From NCBI RefSeq assembly GCF_018882365.1, contig NZ_JACVOP010000003.1:124001-188000 (forward strand): a stretch of 64,000 nucleotides of DNA, read 5' to 3'. This document shows positions 1-9,884 of this stretch, piece by piece. A program made the translations under genes and the position numbers. Position 1 is the first letter of the stretch; the number at the start of each line of letters is the position of its first letter. The notes below the pieces were generated by a model. The model was not told the origin of the DNA and made no database searches. It saw only the letters and a list, made by a program, of their open reading frames with translations. The DNA comes from Polynucleobacter sp. 71A-WALBACH (GTDB lineage: Bacteria > Pseudomonadota > Gammaproteobacteria > Burkholderiales > Burkholderiaceae).

Positions 1-1059
1 GCACTAGGAATACCCACGAGCCGCGCACTTGCAGTAGTGGGATCAAAACAAGCGGTTAGACGAGAAACTATGGAAACGGCAGCCGTGTGTTCTCGAATTG
101 CTCCAAGCTTTATTCGCATCGGTCATTTCGAACATTTTGCGTCACTACAGAATGTTGTTCGCCTAAAAGAATTGGCAGACCTACTAATTTCCGAGTTCTA
201 TCCAGAGTGCAGCCCTGGAAAAGATCCCTATTTAAATTTATTCAAAGAAATTAGTACGCGCAATGCCAAATTAGTTGCCCAGTGGCAATCGGTGGGATTT
301 TGTCATGGCGTTTTAAATAGCGATAACATCAGCGCTCTAGGGCTCACTATTGACTATGGCCCTTTTGGATTTCTAGATCATTTTGAAATCGACCATATCT
401 GCAATCACAGTGATCATGGCGGTCGTTATGCTTATCAACGCCAGCCACAAGTGATGCATTGGAACATGGCCTGCCTCGCTAGTGCAATGCTACCGCTACT
501 CGAACTTGAATATTCCTCAGAGGAATCACAGGCACTCTTACGCTCCGCTTTGGAGGACTTTTCTGTTATCTACGCGAGAGAGTGGCAACAGTTATTTCGC
601 CGAAAGTTAGGTTTACAGTCGCAGCAGGATGGCGATGTTGCCTTAATTGAACGCCTGCTGCAGGCAATGCATGATTCTCAGGTGGACTTCACTAGCTTCT
701 TTCGTGGCCTTGGTGATCTTAAGAAAGATTCCATGCCAACAGAAATCATGCAAAGAAATGATTTTATTGATCGTCCAAATATTGAGAAATGGTTTGCCGA
801 CTACCTAGTGAGACTTCAATCTGAGACCATCAGTGATGGCGCTAGAAAAGCACTGATGAACCAGATTAACCCCAAGTACATTCTCAGAAATCATTTAGCT
901 CAGGATGCGATAGAAAAAGCCCAGCAAGATGATTTTTCCGAAATCCAAAAATTGCAGCAAATACTGAGTCAGCCTTTTGATGAGCAGGAAGACTTTGATC
1001 ATTACTCAAAGCCACCGCCCATTGATATGCAACGCGTTTCAGTTAGTTGCTCCTCATAA
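1..1059 (+). CDS. selO: SelO (YdiU) family protein adenylyltransferase, 5' end cut by the window
   Basis: SelO-family pseudokinases transfer AMP from ATP to protein Ser/Thr/Tyr residues, mainly under oxidative stress. The frame is open from base 1 and reads ALGIPTSRALAVVGS at once, so the gene starts outside the window; the GTG at 37 is internal. The metal/ATP-binding segment HGVLNSDN...LTIDYGPFGFLD is intact. The C-terminus ends in SCSS, with Cys where animal SelO has selenocysteine. About 352 residues are present; I expect roughly 130-150 missing. msrB follows after 18 bp, a pairing that fits a redox-stress role. The family call is firm; the protein substrates are unknown. Confidence 0.95.
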   Translation, partial: ALGIPTSRALAVVGSKQAVRRETMETAAVCSRIAPSFIRIGHFEHFASLQNVVRLKELADLLISEFYPECSPGKDPYLNLFKEISTRNAKLVAQWQSVGFCHGVLNSDNISALGLTIDYGPFGFLDHFEIDHICNHSDHGGRYAYQRQPQVMHWNMACLASAMLPLLELEYSSEESQALLRSALEDFSVIYAREWQQLFRRKLGLQSQQDGDVALIERLLQAMHDSQVDFTSFFRGLGDLKKDSMPTEIMQRNDFIDRPNIEKWFADYLVRLQSETISDGARKALMNQINPKYILRNHLAQDAIEKAQQDDFSEIQKLQQILSQPFDEQEDFDHYSKPPPIDMQRVSVSCSS

Positions 1060-1077
1060 CCACAGACCCTTACTGCC

Positions 1078-1491
1078 ATGACTAAAAAAACAGATCAAGA
1101 ATATAAAAACTCACTCAACGATATTCAATACCGAGTGACGCGTGAGGCTGCGACCGAGAGACCTTTTACTGGAGAGTACTGGGACCATTGGGCGAATGGT
1201 CAATATCGTTGTGTCTGCTGCGACACCCCCTTATTTAATTCTTCCACAAAGTTTGATGCTGGTTGTGGCTGGCCTAGCTATAACGCGGCAGATAAGGATG
1301 CGGCAATTACTGAAATTCGAGATGCCTCACATGGGATGATTCGCACCGAAGTGCGCTGCACTAAATGCGATGCACATTTAGGGCACGTATTTGATGATGG
1401 GCCGCAACCCACGGGGCTAAGGTACTGCATCAACTCCGCATCTTTGAAATTTGAACCGTCTGAAAATGCCGCTCCTAATAAAACAGAATAA
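1078..1491 (+). CDS. msrB: peptide-methionine (R)-S-oxide reductase MsrB
   Basis: Reduces methionine-R-sulfoxide in proteins, using thioredoxin as electron donor in the cytoplasm. The 137-residue protein is full length for single-domain MsrB. Zinc-binding pairs C45/C48 and C94/C97 are present, and the catalytic Cys117 lies in [11 protein letters not shown]. Cys63, in AGCGWPS, sits where some members carry a resolving cysteine. The ATG at 1078 gives the usual short N-terminal helix. It lies just behind selO and ahead of yciB and is probably co-transcribed with both. Confidence 0.96.
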   Translation: MTKKTDQEYKNSLNDIQYRVTREAATERPFTGEYWDHWANGQYRCVCCDTPLFNSSTKFDAGCGWPSYNAADKDAAITEIRDASHGMIRTEVRCTKCDAHLGHVFDDGPQPTGLRYCINSASLKFEPSENAAPNKTE

Positions 1492-1517
1492 TTCTTAAAT
1501 AGCTGGATAATCAACGC

Positions 1518-2066
1518 ATGAAATTTCTCTTCGACCTCTTTCCCATCATCCTCTTTTTTATCGCCTTTAAATTTGGCGATATTTATACCGCAACCATCGT
1601 AGCCATGGTTGCCACTATCGGACAGATCTTATGGGTCTATTACCGACATCGCAAGATCGATGCAATGCAATGGGTTAGCCTTGTAATGATTCTGGTCTTT
1701 GGTAGCCTCACTATTTTCTTGCACGATAAAACATTTATTCAGCTCAAGCCAACTGCTCTTTACTGGTTGTTTTCAGGCGCTCTATTTATCAGCGCCCAAT
1801 TCTTCCAAAAGAATTGGATTCAAGTATTAATGGGCAAGCAAATCACCCTGAAAGAGCACAGCTCTAAATCTGTTTGGCATCAAGTAAATATGGCTTGGGC
1901 GTTATTCTTTTTCTTTATGGGGGCTCTCAACCTCTACATTGCCTTTGAGTTCTCAGAAGAAACATGGGTTAACTTCAAGCTATTTGGCAGCACAGGATTG
2001 CTAGTGGTCTTTGTCATCCTTCAGGGCGTTTGGTTAAGTCGCCATATGGAGCACCCCGCAGAATGA
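1518..2066 (+). CDS. yciB: inner-membrane septation protein A (YciB family)
   Basis: A 182-residue integral membrane protein with about five or six hydrophobic helices. It begins MKFLFDLFPIILFF, typical of YciB (also called IspA, intracellular septation protein A). YciB is linked to cell-envelope synthesis and septation, but its molecular activity is not settled. A GGA ribosome-binding site precedes the ATG. Its stop overlaps the bolA start in an ATGA, implying translational coupling. Confidence 0.93.
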   Translation: MKFLFDLFPIILFFIAFKFGDIYTATIVAMVATIGQILWVYYRHRKIDAMQWVSLVMILVFGSLTIFLHDKTFIQLKPTALYWLFSGALFISAQFFQKNWIQVLMGKQITLKEHSSKSVWHQVNMAWALFFFFMGALNLYIAFEFSEETWVNFKLFGSTGLLVVFVILQGVWLSRHMEHPAE

Positions 2067-2347
2067 GCATTAATCAAGATCGAATTAAGCTATTTGAGAC
2101 CGATTTAAGGTCTGCATTTCAAGTAGTCCAATTAAATATAGAGGATGAAAGCCATCTCCATGCAGGCCATGCCGGAGCAGCTTCAGGCGGCGGTCACTTC
2201 AAACTCACCATCACTGCTCCAGAATTTGAAGGGATGACTAAGGTAGCCCGTCATAGGGCGATCTACAGCGCCTTAAACAGCCACTTCCCTGCCGCTATCC
2301 ATGCGCTTACTATCTTGGCGTTCACACCTAGTGAAAGCACCAATTAG
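2063..2347 (+). CDS. bolA: BolA family protein
   Basis: A 94-residue BolA-fold protein. Members bind monothiol glutaredoxins and [2Fe-2S] clusters or act as stress regulators. The motif SHLHAGHAGAASGGGHFKLTI carries the conserved His residues, and RHRAIYSAL is the nucleic-acid-binding-like helix. I place the start at the ATG that overlaps the yciB stop (ATGA). An upstream GTG in the same frame would add eleven residues without family support. Which BolA paralogue this is (bolA or ibaG type) cannot be fixed here. Confidence 0.9.
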   Translation: MSINQDRIKLFETDLRSAFQVVQLNIEDESHLHAGHAGAASGGGHFKLTITAPEFEGMTKVARHRAIYSALNSHFPAAIHALTILAFTPSESTN

Positions 2348-2399
2348 CCGCAGATTGATTTAAGATTGCCTTTTACCCCTTATTGATATTTACTAGCCC

Positions 2400-3194
2400 A
2401 TGTTGAACTCACGTCAAATTCTAACTATTAGCGCTTTTACTGCCGCATTTCTCTCCTCGGCTGTATGTGCGCAAAATGCTGCCATTGTGAATGGCAAAGC
2501 AATCCCAAAAGCCCAGCTGGATAAATTGGTTCAAAAATCCAATCAACCGGATAATCCTCAAGTACGAGATCAGGCGAGAGAAATGTTGGTCACTCGTGAG
2601 CTTATTTTGCAAGAAGCCAATAATCGCGGTGTTATGCAAAAGGAATCAGTACGCGAGCAACTCGAACAATCCAAGATGGGTATTTTGATTGCAGCTGTCT
2701 TTGAAGATTACGTAGAAAAAGAAGGTGTTGCGGAGTCTGAACTGAAGGCGGCCTACGAGCAAGTCAAAGCACACTACACTGGTAAGGAGTATCACGTAGA
2801 GCATATTCTCGTGGAAAAGGAATCTGATGCTAAAGCCATCATTGCCCAAGTTAAGGCTGGTGGCAACTTCGAGCAAATCGCCAAAGAAAAGTCTAAAGAC
2901 CCTGGCTCAGCTCCAAATGGCGGAGATCTTGGTTGGGTAAGCGATAAAGCGCTCGTGCCGGAATTCTCTAAGGCGATGGTACAACTCAAAAAAGGTCAAA
3001 TCACTGACAAACCAATAAAGACACAATATGGCTGGCACATTATCAAATTGGATGACGTGCGCGATGTGAAGGCGCCTAGCATGGAAGAAATCAAGGATCA
3101 GTTGAAGCAGATGATCACAGCAGATCAAAATTGGCAAAAAGCTAAATTTTCTGAACTAATGCAAAAGCTCCGTTCTAAGGCAAAGATCCAATAA
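2400..3194 (+). CDS. secreted parvulin-type peptidyl-prolyl isomerase (PpiC/SurA-like)
   Basis: A 264-residue periplasmic foldase candidate. Residues 1-24 form a Sec signal peptide ending AVCA. A helical chaperone-like region (about 35-130) follows, then a PpiC/rotamase domain (about 134-225) with YHVEHILV, GGDLGWV and TKYGWH-type motifs (here TQYGWHIIKL). The helical C-terminal tail is Lys-rich. It resembles the PrsA/PpiD-like isomerases common in Burkholderiales and lacks the two tandem parvulin domains of SurA. A strong intrinsic terminator follows within 25 bp, ending the operon that starts upstream of selO. Confidence 0.92.
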   Translation: MLNSRQILTISAFTAAFLSSAVCAQNAAIVNGKAIPKAQLDKLVQKSNQPDNPQVRDQAREMLVTRELILQEANNRGVMQKESVREQLEQSKMGILIAAVFEDYVEKEGVAESELKAAYEQVKAHYTGKEYHVEHILVEKESDAKAIIAQVKAGGNFEQIAKEKSKDPGSAPNGGDLGWVSDKALVPEFSKAMVQLKKGQITDKPIKTQYGWHIIKLDDVRDVKAPSMEEIKDQLKQMITADQNWQKAKFSELMQKLRSKAKIQ

Positions 3195-3218
3195 AGCACA
3201 AGTTGCTCAAGTCTTCAG

Positions 3219-3244
3219 ACCCAGGCCTACCCCCTGGGTTTTTT
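3219..3244 (+). terminator. rho-independent terminator after the parvulin gene
   Basis: A 7-bp perfect stem, ACCCAGG / CCTGGGT, with a 7-nt loop is followed immediately by six T residues. It sits 24 bp after the stop codon of the parvulin gene and 40 bp before gloA, so it separates two + strand transcription units. Confidence 0.88.
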
Positions 3245-3285
3245 CTTGTCCAACGAGAAACCATGTTTAGCTTTATATTTACGGA

Positions 3286-3672
3286 ATGATGATTCTCCAT
3301 ACCATGCTCAGAGTCGGCAATATGACTCGCTCAATTCATTTTTATACAGAAGTTCTAGGAATGAACTTGCTTCGTACTACCGAGCGTCCGGAGCAAAAAT
3401 ATACCTTGGCATTTGTGGGCTTTGGAAAAGGGAATGCAGATGGGCAATCTGAGATTGAGCTCACCTATAACCATGGTGTTGATAGCTATGACCTAGGTAG
3501 TGCTTATGGACATATTGCGATCAGCGTTCCTGACGCCTATGCTGCTTGCGAGAAGATCAAGTCGGCCGGTGGCAATGTCACTCGAGAAGCTGGTCCAGTT
3601 ATGGGTGGTGATACTATCATCGCATTCGTTACTGATCCAGACGGTTACAAGATTGAGTTAATTCAACACTGA
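3286..3672 (+). CDS. gloA: lactoylglutathione lyase (glyoxalase I)
   Basis: Converts the hemithioacetal of methylglyoxal and glutathione to S-lactoylglutathione. The 128-residue vicinal-oxygen-chelate protein closely follows E. coli GloA, with LHTMLRVG at the N-terminus. Metal ligands are His5, Glu in IELTYN, His in YGHIA and Glu in YKIELI. The ATG at 3286 puts His5 at the E. coli position; the ATG at 3289 is an alternative. It stands behind a terminator and so probably has its own promoter, although I see no clear one. Confidence 0.96.
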   Translation: MMILHTMLRVGNMTRSIHFYTEVLGMNLLRTTERPEQKYTLAFVGFGKGNADGQSEIELTYNHGVDSYDLGSAYGHIAISVPDAYAACEKIKSAGGNVTREAGPVMGGDTIIAFVTDPDGYKIELIQH

Positions 3673-3688
3673 ATTTCCTCTTCTACAG

Positions 3689-4861
3689 TTGATACAAAAT
3701 GCCATCCAACTTCGAGTTATTCATAGTCTTTCAGAGATTTCTGAGGTCGATTGGAATGCCCTACTAGCCCTAGATGCTGGACCTTTTTTGAAGTATGCGT
3801 TTCTAAATACTTTAGAAAAATCAGGCTGTGTAGGCGGTAAAACTGGGTGGCAAGTGGCTCACTTATTGGCCGAAGACGCTGAGTCAAGACTTCTCGGAGC
3901 TATGCCGCTTTACCTAAAGCAACACTCTTACGGAGAGTTTGTATTTGATTGGGCATGGGCGCAGGCCTATGAGCAAAACAATATGACTTATTACCCAAAG
4001 GCACTTTCAGCCATTCCCTTTACGCCAGTTCGCGGCCCAAGACTACTTGTTTCACCAACCTCCGATCAAAGTGAAATTCAAGAGATCTTGATTGCTGGTT
4101 TAAAAGCGCTAGTTACTCAAAATGCACTCTCCTCAGCTCATGTGCTCTTTCCGGAGAATCGCGAACTAGAGGAGCTTCAGAAGCAAGGATTTATGCTGCG
4201 TGATTCAGTCCAGTTTCACTGGCATAACCAGGGATATCAGGATTTTGAGCAATTTCTTCAGGCCTTAACAATGAAGCGTCGAAAGAATATTCGGCGAGAG
4301 CGAGCATCCGTTGCCAGCCAGCTAATTACTTATCGACATGTTTCAGGGGCAATCGCAACGGCAGATGATTGGGCTTTCTTTTATCGCTGCTATGAAAATA
4401 CCTATATCGAGCATCATTCATCACCATACTTAACTGAAGAGTGCATTCAAATGCTTGGGACAAGCATGCCTGAAAATCTTCATTTAATTATTGCTTACCG
4501 CAATGAAATTGCAATTGCCTCTTCTTTGCTAGTAGTGGATCAACTAAATTCAAAAGCATATGGACGTTATTGGGGTGCTATCGAACATATCCCCTGCCTG
4601 CATTTTGAATTAGCCTACTACCAAGCAATTGAATATTGCATCAAAGAAGGTATAGCAATATTTGAGGGCGGCGCTCAAGGGGAGCACAAAATGGCTAGAG
4701 GTTTTTTGCCTACGACACTGCAATCCGCCCATTGGATAGCGGATCCAGGGTTTGCTGGTGCAGTGAAACGTTTTCTAGAACGTGAGCATGAAGGTATGGC
4801 GGCGTATGTTGATGAGCTCGAGCAACACATTCCCTTGAAATCGTCTAAAGTACTGGCATGA
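3689..4861 (+). CDS. FemAB-like / GNAT-fold protein (COG3146 type)
   Basis: A 390-residue protein of the proteobacterial FemAB-like family, once labelled 'peptidogalycan biosynthesis protein'. Signature segments include the Trp/Tyr-rich FVFDWAWAQAYE, KRRKNIRRER, and the C-terminal GGAQGEHKMARGF with a following P-T-x-L-x-S-AHW run. The fold is a double GNAT domain; the substrate is unknown. The best start is a TTG at 3689, as there is no in-frame ATG before about residue 70. The stop overlaps the next ATG (ATGA), so DUF1289 is co-translated. Confidence 0.85.
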   Translation: MIQNAIQLRVIHSLSEISEVDWNALLALDAGPFLKYAFLNTLEKSGCVGGKTGWQVAHLLAEDAESRLLGAMPLYLKQHSYGEFVFDWAWAQAYEQNNMTYYPKALSAIPFTPVRGPRLLVSPTSDQSEIQEILIAGLKALVTQNALSSAHVLFPENRELEELQKQGFMLRDSVQFHWHNQGYQDFEQFLQALTMKRRKNIRRERASVASQLITYRHVSGAIATADDWAFFYRCYENTYIEHHSSPYLTEECIQMLGTSMPENLHLIIAYRNEIAIASSLLVVDQLNSKAYGRYWGAIEHIPCLHFELAYYQAIEYCIKEGIAIFEGGAQGEHKMARGFLPTTLQSAHWIADPGFAGAVKRFLEREHEGMAAYVDELEQHIPLKSSKVLA

Positions 4862-5115
4862 CCGTATCCAATAACAATGCGCCAGAGCAAGCTGGAGCCA
4901 ATTCTTTAGCAGTTGGAGATGACGCCTCTGACTCACCCTGTATCGGGGTCTGCACCACGCTATATGACGAAATCTGCCAGGGTTGTGGTCGCACTCTAGG
5001 CGAAGTCAGTAATTGGGTCTTCTTTAGTCAGGAAGAAAAAGATTTGGTATGGAAACGCATTCGTGCAGATGGCACTGCAATGCGCTTCCAACGTCAAGCC
5101 AAAGAAAATACTTAG
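4858..5115 (+). CDS. DUF1289 family small Cys-rich protein
   Basis: An 85-residue cytoplasmic protein. The DUF1289 core spans about residues 27-70: SPCIGVC...[14 protein letters not shown], with four cysteines likely to bind a metal or Fe-S centre. Its function is not established. It overlaps the FemAB-like gene by 4 bp (ATGA) and ends convergently with the ABC-F gene, overlapping it by 4 bp, so no room remains for a separate terminator. Confidence 0.88.
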   Translation: MTVSNNNAPEQAGANSLAVGDDASDSPCIGVCTTLYDEICQGCGRTLGEVSNWVFFSQEEKDLVWKRIRADGTAMRFQRQAKENT

Positions 5116-6776
5116 CCAGCTAAAGCTTGGCTACGTAGATATTCTTCGTAGGTTCCAGAGTAGTCAGTAATCGTTCCATCCATCTTGACTTCCAGGATGC
5201 GATTAGCTAGAGCCGAAACAAATTCACGGTCATGGGAGACAAAAATCAAAGTACCTTCGTATTTCTCAAGCGCAATTTGTAAGCTCTCAATAGACTCCAT
5301 ATCCATGTGATTGGTTGGCTCATCCATCGCAAGTACATTGTGCTTTTGCAGCATCAACTTACCCCATATCATGCGCCCCTTCTCGCCACCAGAAAGAACT
5401 TTGACAGACTTACCAATGTCATCGCCAGAGAACAAGAGTCGACCTAAAGTGCCACGAATGACTTGATCATCGTCACCAGTATTGCGCCATTCGTTCATCC
5501 AATCCATCAGGATTTCATCTTTAGCGAAGAGTTCAGTATTGTCCTGCGGCATAACGCCGACGTTAGCATTTTCTGCCCACTTCACATCACCACTATCCGC
5601 CTGAATGCCACTAAAGCGTTTGCTCAAAATAGTCTTGAGCAACGTTGTTTTACCAGCGCCGTTTTGACCAATAATCGCAATCTTTTCACCAGCGCGAATA
5701 GCGATCTTGAAATTCTTAAAGATAGGACGATCAAAAGCTTTGGAGAGCGCATTGCACTCAACAGCCATATTGTGCAATTTCTTCTCAGAGTCAAAACGAA
5801 TAAACGGATTCTGACGTGAAGAAGGCTTGATCTCAGTAATCTCAATTTTCTCTAATTGCTTTTGACGTGAAGTAGCTTGACGTGCTTTTGAAGCATTGGC
5901 AGAGAAGCGGCTAACGAAAGCTTGTAGTTCAGCAATTTTTTCTTTAGCCTTATCGTTCGAACTTAACTGTTGTGCGCGAGCCTGAACAGAAGCCAACATA
6001 TAGGAGTCATAGTTACCGGGATAAACCTTCAAAGTTCCGAAGTCCATATCAGCCATATGCGTACACACTTCATTTAAGAAGTGGCGATCGTGAGAAATGA
6101 TCACAATCGTGCTTTTAATTTCATTCAAAATATCTTCAAGCCAATGAATCGAATGAATATCCAAGTTATTGGTTGGCTCATCCAAAAGCAATACATCCGG
6201 ATCAGAAAACAAAGCCTGCGCTAAAAGCACACGCAATTTCCAACCAGGAGCCACATTACTCATCGGGCCATTATGTTGTTCGATTGGAATACCAATTCCC
6301 AATAACAACTCCCCTGCTTTAGCTTCTGCTGTATAGCCGCCGTACTCGGCATAACTGCCTTCGAGTTCAGCAGCTTTCATGTAATCTTCATCAGTAGCAT
6401 CTGGATTGGCGTAAATGGCATCACGCTCAGCAGCAGCCTTCCACATTTCTTCGTGACCCATCATCACTACGTCCAGTACTCGCTGATCTTCGTATGCAAA
6501 TTGATCCTGGCGCAATTTACCCAAACGAATGCCTGGATCCAAGCTCACGTTACCGCTACTAGGCTCTAGCTCGCCACCCAAAATCTTCATGAAAGTGGAT
6601 TTACCGCAACCATTGGCGCCAATCAAGCCATAGCGATTACCGCCGCCAAATTTAACGGAGATGTTTTCAAACAGGGGTTTTGCCCCAAACTGCATAGTGA
6701 TATTAGATGCGGACAGCACGGATGTATTCTTACTTTCTGATAGGTCAATTCGAGGGTGCGGATGCAGGTTTTGCAT
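5112..6776 (-). CDS. ybiT: ABC-F family ATPase, YbiT type
   Basis: A soluble tandem ABC ATPase of the ribosome-associated ABC-F family. Both nucleotide-binding domains are complete: Walker A GANGCGKS and GQNGAGKT, signature-region segments including LSGGEKGR in the second half, Walker [12 protein letters not shown] and [11 protein letters not shown], and a Lys/Gln-rich linker ([21 protein letters not shown]). The match to E. coli YbiT begins near residue 22, so a GTG at 6719 is a credible alternative to the ATG at 6776. YbiT-type proteins modulate translation, with an unclear physiological trigger. It is not the antibiotic-resistance subtype. Confidence 0.93.
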   Translation of the reverse strand: MQNLHPHPRIDLSESKNTSVLSASNITMQFGAKPLFENISVKFGGGNRYGLIGANGCGKSTFMKILGGELEPSSGNVSLDPGIRLGKLRQDQFAYEDQRVLDVVMMGHEEMWKAAAERDAIYANPDATDEDYMKAAELEGSYAEYGGYTAEAKAGELLLGIGIPIEQHNGPMSNVAPGWKLRVLLAQALFSDPDVLLLDEPTNNLDIHSIHWLEDILNEIKSTIVIISHDRHFLNEVCTHMADMDFGTLKVYPGNYDSYMLASVQARAQQLSSNDKAKEKIAELQAFVSRFSANASKARQATSRQKQLEKIEITEIKPSSRQNPFIRFDSEKKLHNMAVECNALSKAFDRPIFKNFKIAIRAGEKIAIIGQNGAGKTTLLKTILSKRFSGIQADSGDVKWAENANVGVMPQDNTELFAKDEILMDWMNEWRNTGDDDQVIRGTLGRLLFSGDDIGKSVKVLSGGEKGRMIWGKLMLQKHNVLAMDEPTNHMDMESIESLQIALEKYEGTLIFVSHDREFVSALANRILEVKMDGTITDYSGTYEEYLRSQALAG

Positions 6777-6820
6777 CAAAGACCGTTATTTTAACGGCTT
6801 GCGCCTAAAAAAGCCGTAAA

Positions 6821-7531
6821 TTAGACTTTCAGCTTAAATGGCGTGAAATCAGTGTGAATATCGTAGTGGTCTTGATTTTCCTTGCGCTTCAAAAAACCTA
6901 CTACCCAGTACGTTAAGGGGGTTGCCAGAACCTCCCAGGCAGTTTTAAGGACGTATTGAGAGGCAGCTACTGCCAAGACCTCATTTAAAGGCCACAAGCC
7001 GTAAAAGGCCAACATATAGAACAAAGATGAGTCCACCAACTCCCCACAAGCGGTAGAGCCGATGGTTCGTATCCAGAGGAAGCGTCCTTGGGTCAAAATC
7101 TTCATTTTGGCCAGCGTATAGCTATTGACAAAACTACCGCACCAAAAAGCAGTCATAGAGGCAAGAGCCACGCGCCAAGAATTGCCAAATACTATTTCCA
7201 TGCCCTGCTGGTAATTAGCCATATAAGATCCAGGTGCGACCGGTAAAGCGATGACCATTTGAGCCATGATGGCGGCAAATGCAAGGGCGGTGAATCCAGC
7301 CCAAACTGCTCGGCGGTCATAAGCATACCCATATACCTCGGTCAAGATATCGCCAAAAAAGTAGGCTATCGGGAAAAAAAGGATTCCGGCCCCAAAGGTC
7401 ACACTACCAAAATAGGGCAAGTCGACCACCGCAGCCTTGCCAGCGCCAATAAAGTTGGAGCACAGCAGAACCACGACAAAGGCTGCCAATATCAGGTCGT
7501 AGTAGCGGTGGTGGCGTCTAGGTGCGTCCAT
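6821..7531 (-). CDS. yhhQ: queuosine precursor transporter (QPTR/YhhQ family)
   Basis: A 236-residue inner-membrane protein with about six helices that salvages preQ0/preQ1 for queuosine tRNA modification. Family features include LLCSNFIGAGKAA near the N-terminus, FPIAYFFGDILTEVYGY, and the FLWIRTIGSTACGELVDSSLF region. The ATG at 7531 precedes the first helix. It lies upstream of ybiT on the same strand, 41 bp away. No preQ1 riboswitch is visible in the 96 bp upstream. Confidence 0.94.
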   Translation of the reverse strand: MDAPRRHHRYYDLILAAFVVVLLCSNFIGAGKAAVVDLPYFGSVTFGAGILFFPIAYFFGDILTEVYGYAYDRRAVWAGFTALAFAAIMAQMVIALPVAPGSYMANYQQGMEIVFGNSWRVALASMTAFWCGSFVNSYTLAKMKILTQGRFLWIRTIGSTACGELVDSSLFYMLAFYGLWPLNEVLAVAASQYVLKTAWEVLATPLTYWVVGFLKRKENQDHYDIHTDFTPFKLKV

Positions 7532-7557
7532 CAGTCAAGAAAAAATGGATAATAGAA

Positions 7558-7579
7558 TCAAGAATATCTGCATTCTTGA
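7558..7579. promoter_or_regulatory. perfect inverted repeat in the yhhQ/gcdH divergent region
   Basis: Arms TCAAGAAT and ATTCTTGA pair perfectly across a 6-nt spacer. The repeat lies 27 bp before the yhhQ start and 48 bp before the gcdH start. On the minus strand a TATTAT -10-like hexamer (about 7551-7556) abuts it, so a protein bound here could block the yhhQ promoter or control gcdH. No regulator gene is adjacent. The sequence is seen directly; operator function is inferred. Confidence 0.45.
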
Positions 7580-7627
7580 AAATTTACTGGATGCAGGTAA
7601 AAAACCTAGACAGGACGACTAAGAACC

Positions 7628-8806
7628 ATGAGTAAAGCTAGTTTTAATTGGGCAGACCCCCTACTCCTTGATACTCAACTAACAGAAGAAGAGCGCATGG
7701 TGCGTGATGCTGCTGCCGAATATGCCCAAGGTCGCTTAATGCCGCGCATTCATGATGCGTTTCGCAATGAAACTACAGACCCAGCAATCTTTCGTGAAAT
7801 GGGTGAACTTGGCCTCTTGGGCATCACCATTCCCGAGCAATATGGCGGAGCAAATCTCAACTACGTATCTTATGGACTAATCGCTCGTGAAATAGAGCGC
7901 GTTGACTCCGGCTATCGCTCCATGATGAGTGTGCAATCTTCCTTAGTCATGGTTCCAATTAATGAATTCGGTAGTGAAGCCCAAAAACAAAAATATCTTC
8001 CTAAGTTAGCCTCTGGTGAGTGGATTGGCTGCTTTGGATTGACTGAACCTAACTTCGGCTCGGATGCTGGCGGCATGATCACCAGAGCTAAAAAAGTGCC
8101 TGGTGGTTTCTCCCTAACTGGCTCTAAGATGTGGATCTCTAATTCTCCCATTGCAGATGTATTTGTTGTATGGGCTAAAAATGATGAGGGCCTGATTAGG
8201 GGCTTCATTCTCGAAAAAGGCATGAAGGGCTTATCTGCACCGAAGATCAGCGGCAAGATGGGTCTACGCGCCTCTATTACTGGTGAAATCGTGATGGACG
8301 AAGTATTTGTTCCGGCCGAAAATGAATTCCCTGAAATTACTGGCCTCAAAGGCCCATTTACCTGCTTAAACTCAGCGCGTTATGGCATTGCTTGGGGAGC
8401 GCTGGGTGCGGCCGAATGGTGTTGGTATGCAGCACGTCAGTACACCATGGATCGCAAGCAATTTGATCGCCCGCTTGCAGCCAATCAGCTCATTCAAAAA
8501 AAGCTCGCCGATATGCAAACTGAAATCACCTTAGCCCTTCAGGGTTGCTTACGATTGGGTCGCATGAAGGATGAAGGTATTGCAGCCCCAGAAATTACCT
8601 CCATGATGAAACGCAACTCCTGCGGTAAATCCTTGGATGTTGCGCGTCTAGCTAGAGACATGCATGGTGGAAACGGAATCTCAGATGAATATGGTGTGGT
8701 GCGCCATATGCTAAATCTTGAGGTAGTCAACACCTATGAAGGCACTCACGATATTCACGCCCTTATTTTAGGTCGCGCACAAACTGGTATTCAGGCTTTT
8801 AGTTAA
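7628..8806 (+). CDS. gcdH: glutaryl-CoA dehydrogenase (acyl-CoA dehydrogenase family)
   Basis: FAD enzyme that oxidises and decarboxylates glutaryl-CoA to crotonyl-CoA in lysine/tryptophan breakdown. The 392 residues contain the ACAD flavin motifs [16 protein letters not shown] and [18 protein letters not shown]. Catalytic Glu371 lies in [19 protein letters not shown], and the C-terminus RAQTGIQAF is typical of GcdH rather than short-chain dehydrogenases. An AGGA site precedes the ATG. The stop overlaps that of mnmH on the other strand by 3 bp. Confidence 0.92.
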   Translation: MSKASFNWADPLLLDTQLTEEERMVRDAAAEYAQGRLMPRIHDAFRNETTDPAIFREMGELGLLGITIPEQYGGANLNYVSYGLIAREIERVDSGYRSMMSVQSSLVMVPINEFGSEAQKQKYLPKLASGEWIGCFGLTEPNFGSDAGGMITRAKKVPGGFSLTGSKMWISNSPIADVFVVWAKNDEGLIRGFILEKGMKGLSAPKISGKMGLRASITGEIVMDEVFVPAENEFPEITGLKGPFTCLNSARYGIAWGALGAAEWCWYAARQYTMDRKQFDRPLAANQLIQKKLADMQTEITLALQGCLRLGRMKDEGIAAPEITSMMKRNSCGKSLDVARLARDMHGGNGISDEYGVVRHMLNLEVVNTYEGTHDIHALILGRAQTGIQAFS

Positions 8807-9876
8807 TAGCCAAGTTTATTGATGAGGTCGTTTGCAGTTTTTGCAAAGGCCTCATCGCTATCGTTTTCAAGTTCGACAAAATGATCTTCTTGATAGCTCG
8901 GAAAATTTCGAATGATTGAAGACTGATACGATGGGTCGTAATGCATTACCAGCAACTCCTCAACTAAGTCCGAAAAATTACCCGCATCAATTGCCTCATG
9001 CCATTTTGTAATTTGGACTTTGCCATAACGCGATATCAGTAAGCTGAGCTTTTGTTTAAAGCTCTCCGGGTTAGAGACGAAGTGCTGATATTCACGCAAT
9101 AGCCAAGAGACCCTTGTATTAGCGCTAGAGCGAAGTTCAATGCATTGTCCCTCGCGAATGCGCTCCATTAAAGGATCAGGAATATGCAATCCTCCGACCT
9201 TTTTGCTTTCAGATTCTACAAAAACAATCTTTGCTGGATCTAGCGAATTAAACGCATTCCATAAATGAGTTTCAAAGGCTTTTTGAGTAGGCTGTTCAAT
9301 ATTAGGTTCATTGCCAAGCACGGACCCTCGGTGGATAGCCAGACCCTCAAGATCCAGAATCTGCTGACCTAGCGCGCCTATCTCCTGAAGAATGCGTGTC
9401 TTACCGCTTCCAGTCATTCCTGCAATCACTTGGAAAGAAAAATCTTTAGCAGCCTGATCTAGGCCATCAATCACAATGCGTCTAAAGCCTTGGTAGCCAC
9501 TCTGTAACTGCATAGCCTTCCAGCCAATGCGATTCAGAATATGGGTAAAAGCACCGCTGCGCTCGCCGCCGCGCCAGCAGTAAATCAAAGGACGCCACTC
9601 TCTCGGAAAATCAATGAGAGAATTTTCTAAATGATTAGCAATATTGCGAGAGACATAAGCAGCACCTAATTTCTTCGCGGCAAATGGGGAAACTTGCTTA
9701 TACAGAGTTCCAATCTCAATGCGCTCTTCGTTGCTTAATACTGGAAGATTAATGGCGTCAGGGATGTGATCTAAAGCAAATTCAGCTGGTGATCGCACAT
9801 CAATAATGGCATCAAATTCGCCTAAAGATGATGCTAGTTTATCAATGTTGAGAATATGAGGATTGCTAGGTTGCAA
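8803..9876 (-). CDS. mnmH: tRNA 2-selenouridine synthase MnmH (SelU/YbbB)
   Basis: Replaces sulfur of 2-thiouridine at the tRNA wobble position by selenium, through a geranylated intermediate. The 357-residue protein has an N-terminal rhodanese domain with the catalytic Cys100 in [12 protein letters not shown], then a P-loop domain (GMTGSGKT, residues 153-160). The start is a TTG preceded by AGGA at good spacing; no ATG fits. It is the last gene of the minus-strand run that includes the sox cluster. selD, which supplies selenophosphate, is not in this window. Confidence 0.93.
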   Translation of the reverse strand: MQPSNPHILNIDKLASSLGEFDAIIDVRSPAEFALDHIPDAINLPVLSNEERIEIGTLYKQVSPFAAKKLGAAYVSRNIANHLENSLIDFPREWRPLIYCWRGGERSGAFTHILNRIGWKAMQLQSGYQGFRRIVIDGLDQAAKDFSFQVIAGMTGSGKTRILQEIGALGQQILDLEGLAIHRGSVLGNEPNIEQPTQKAFETHLWNAFNSLDPAKIVFVESESKKVGGLHIPDPLMERIREGQCIELRSSANTRVSWLLREYQHFVSNPESFKQKLSLLISRYGKVQITKWHEAIDAGNFSDLVEELLVMHYDPSYQSSIIRNFPSYQEDHFVELENDSDEAFAKTANDLINKLGY

Positions 9877-9884
9877 ACAATATC

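Noticed and set aside
1142..1339. Open frames overlapping real genes on either strand, e.g. inside msrB, soxC, leuB and sdhA
   Set aside because: They lack ribosome-binding sites and family resemblance, and lie wholly within well-recognised genes; they are shadows of codon structure.
6794..6817. ACGGCTT/AAGCCGT hairpin between ybiT and yhhQ as a terminator
   Set aside because: No T-run follows the stem on the minus strand (TTAAAATAACG), so it is at most a weak structure between two same-strand genes.
7595..7607. AGGT/ACCT hairpin before gcdH as part of a preQ1 or other riboswitch
   Set aside because: It lacks the conserved preQ1 core and is on the gcdH side, not the yhhQ leader.
1..9876. 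SelO and MnmH as evidence for a selenoprotein system
   Set aside because: SelO has Cys, no selA/selB/selC/selD is present, and no in-frame TGA with a plausible insertion element was seen; MnmH acts on tRNA only.
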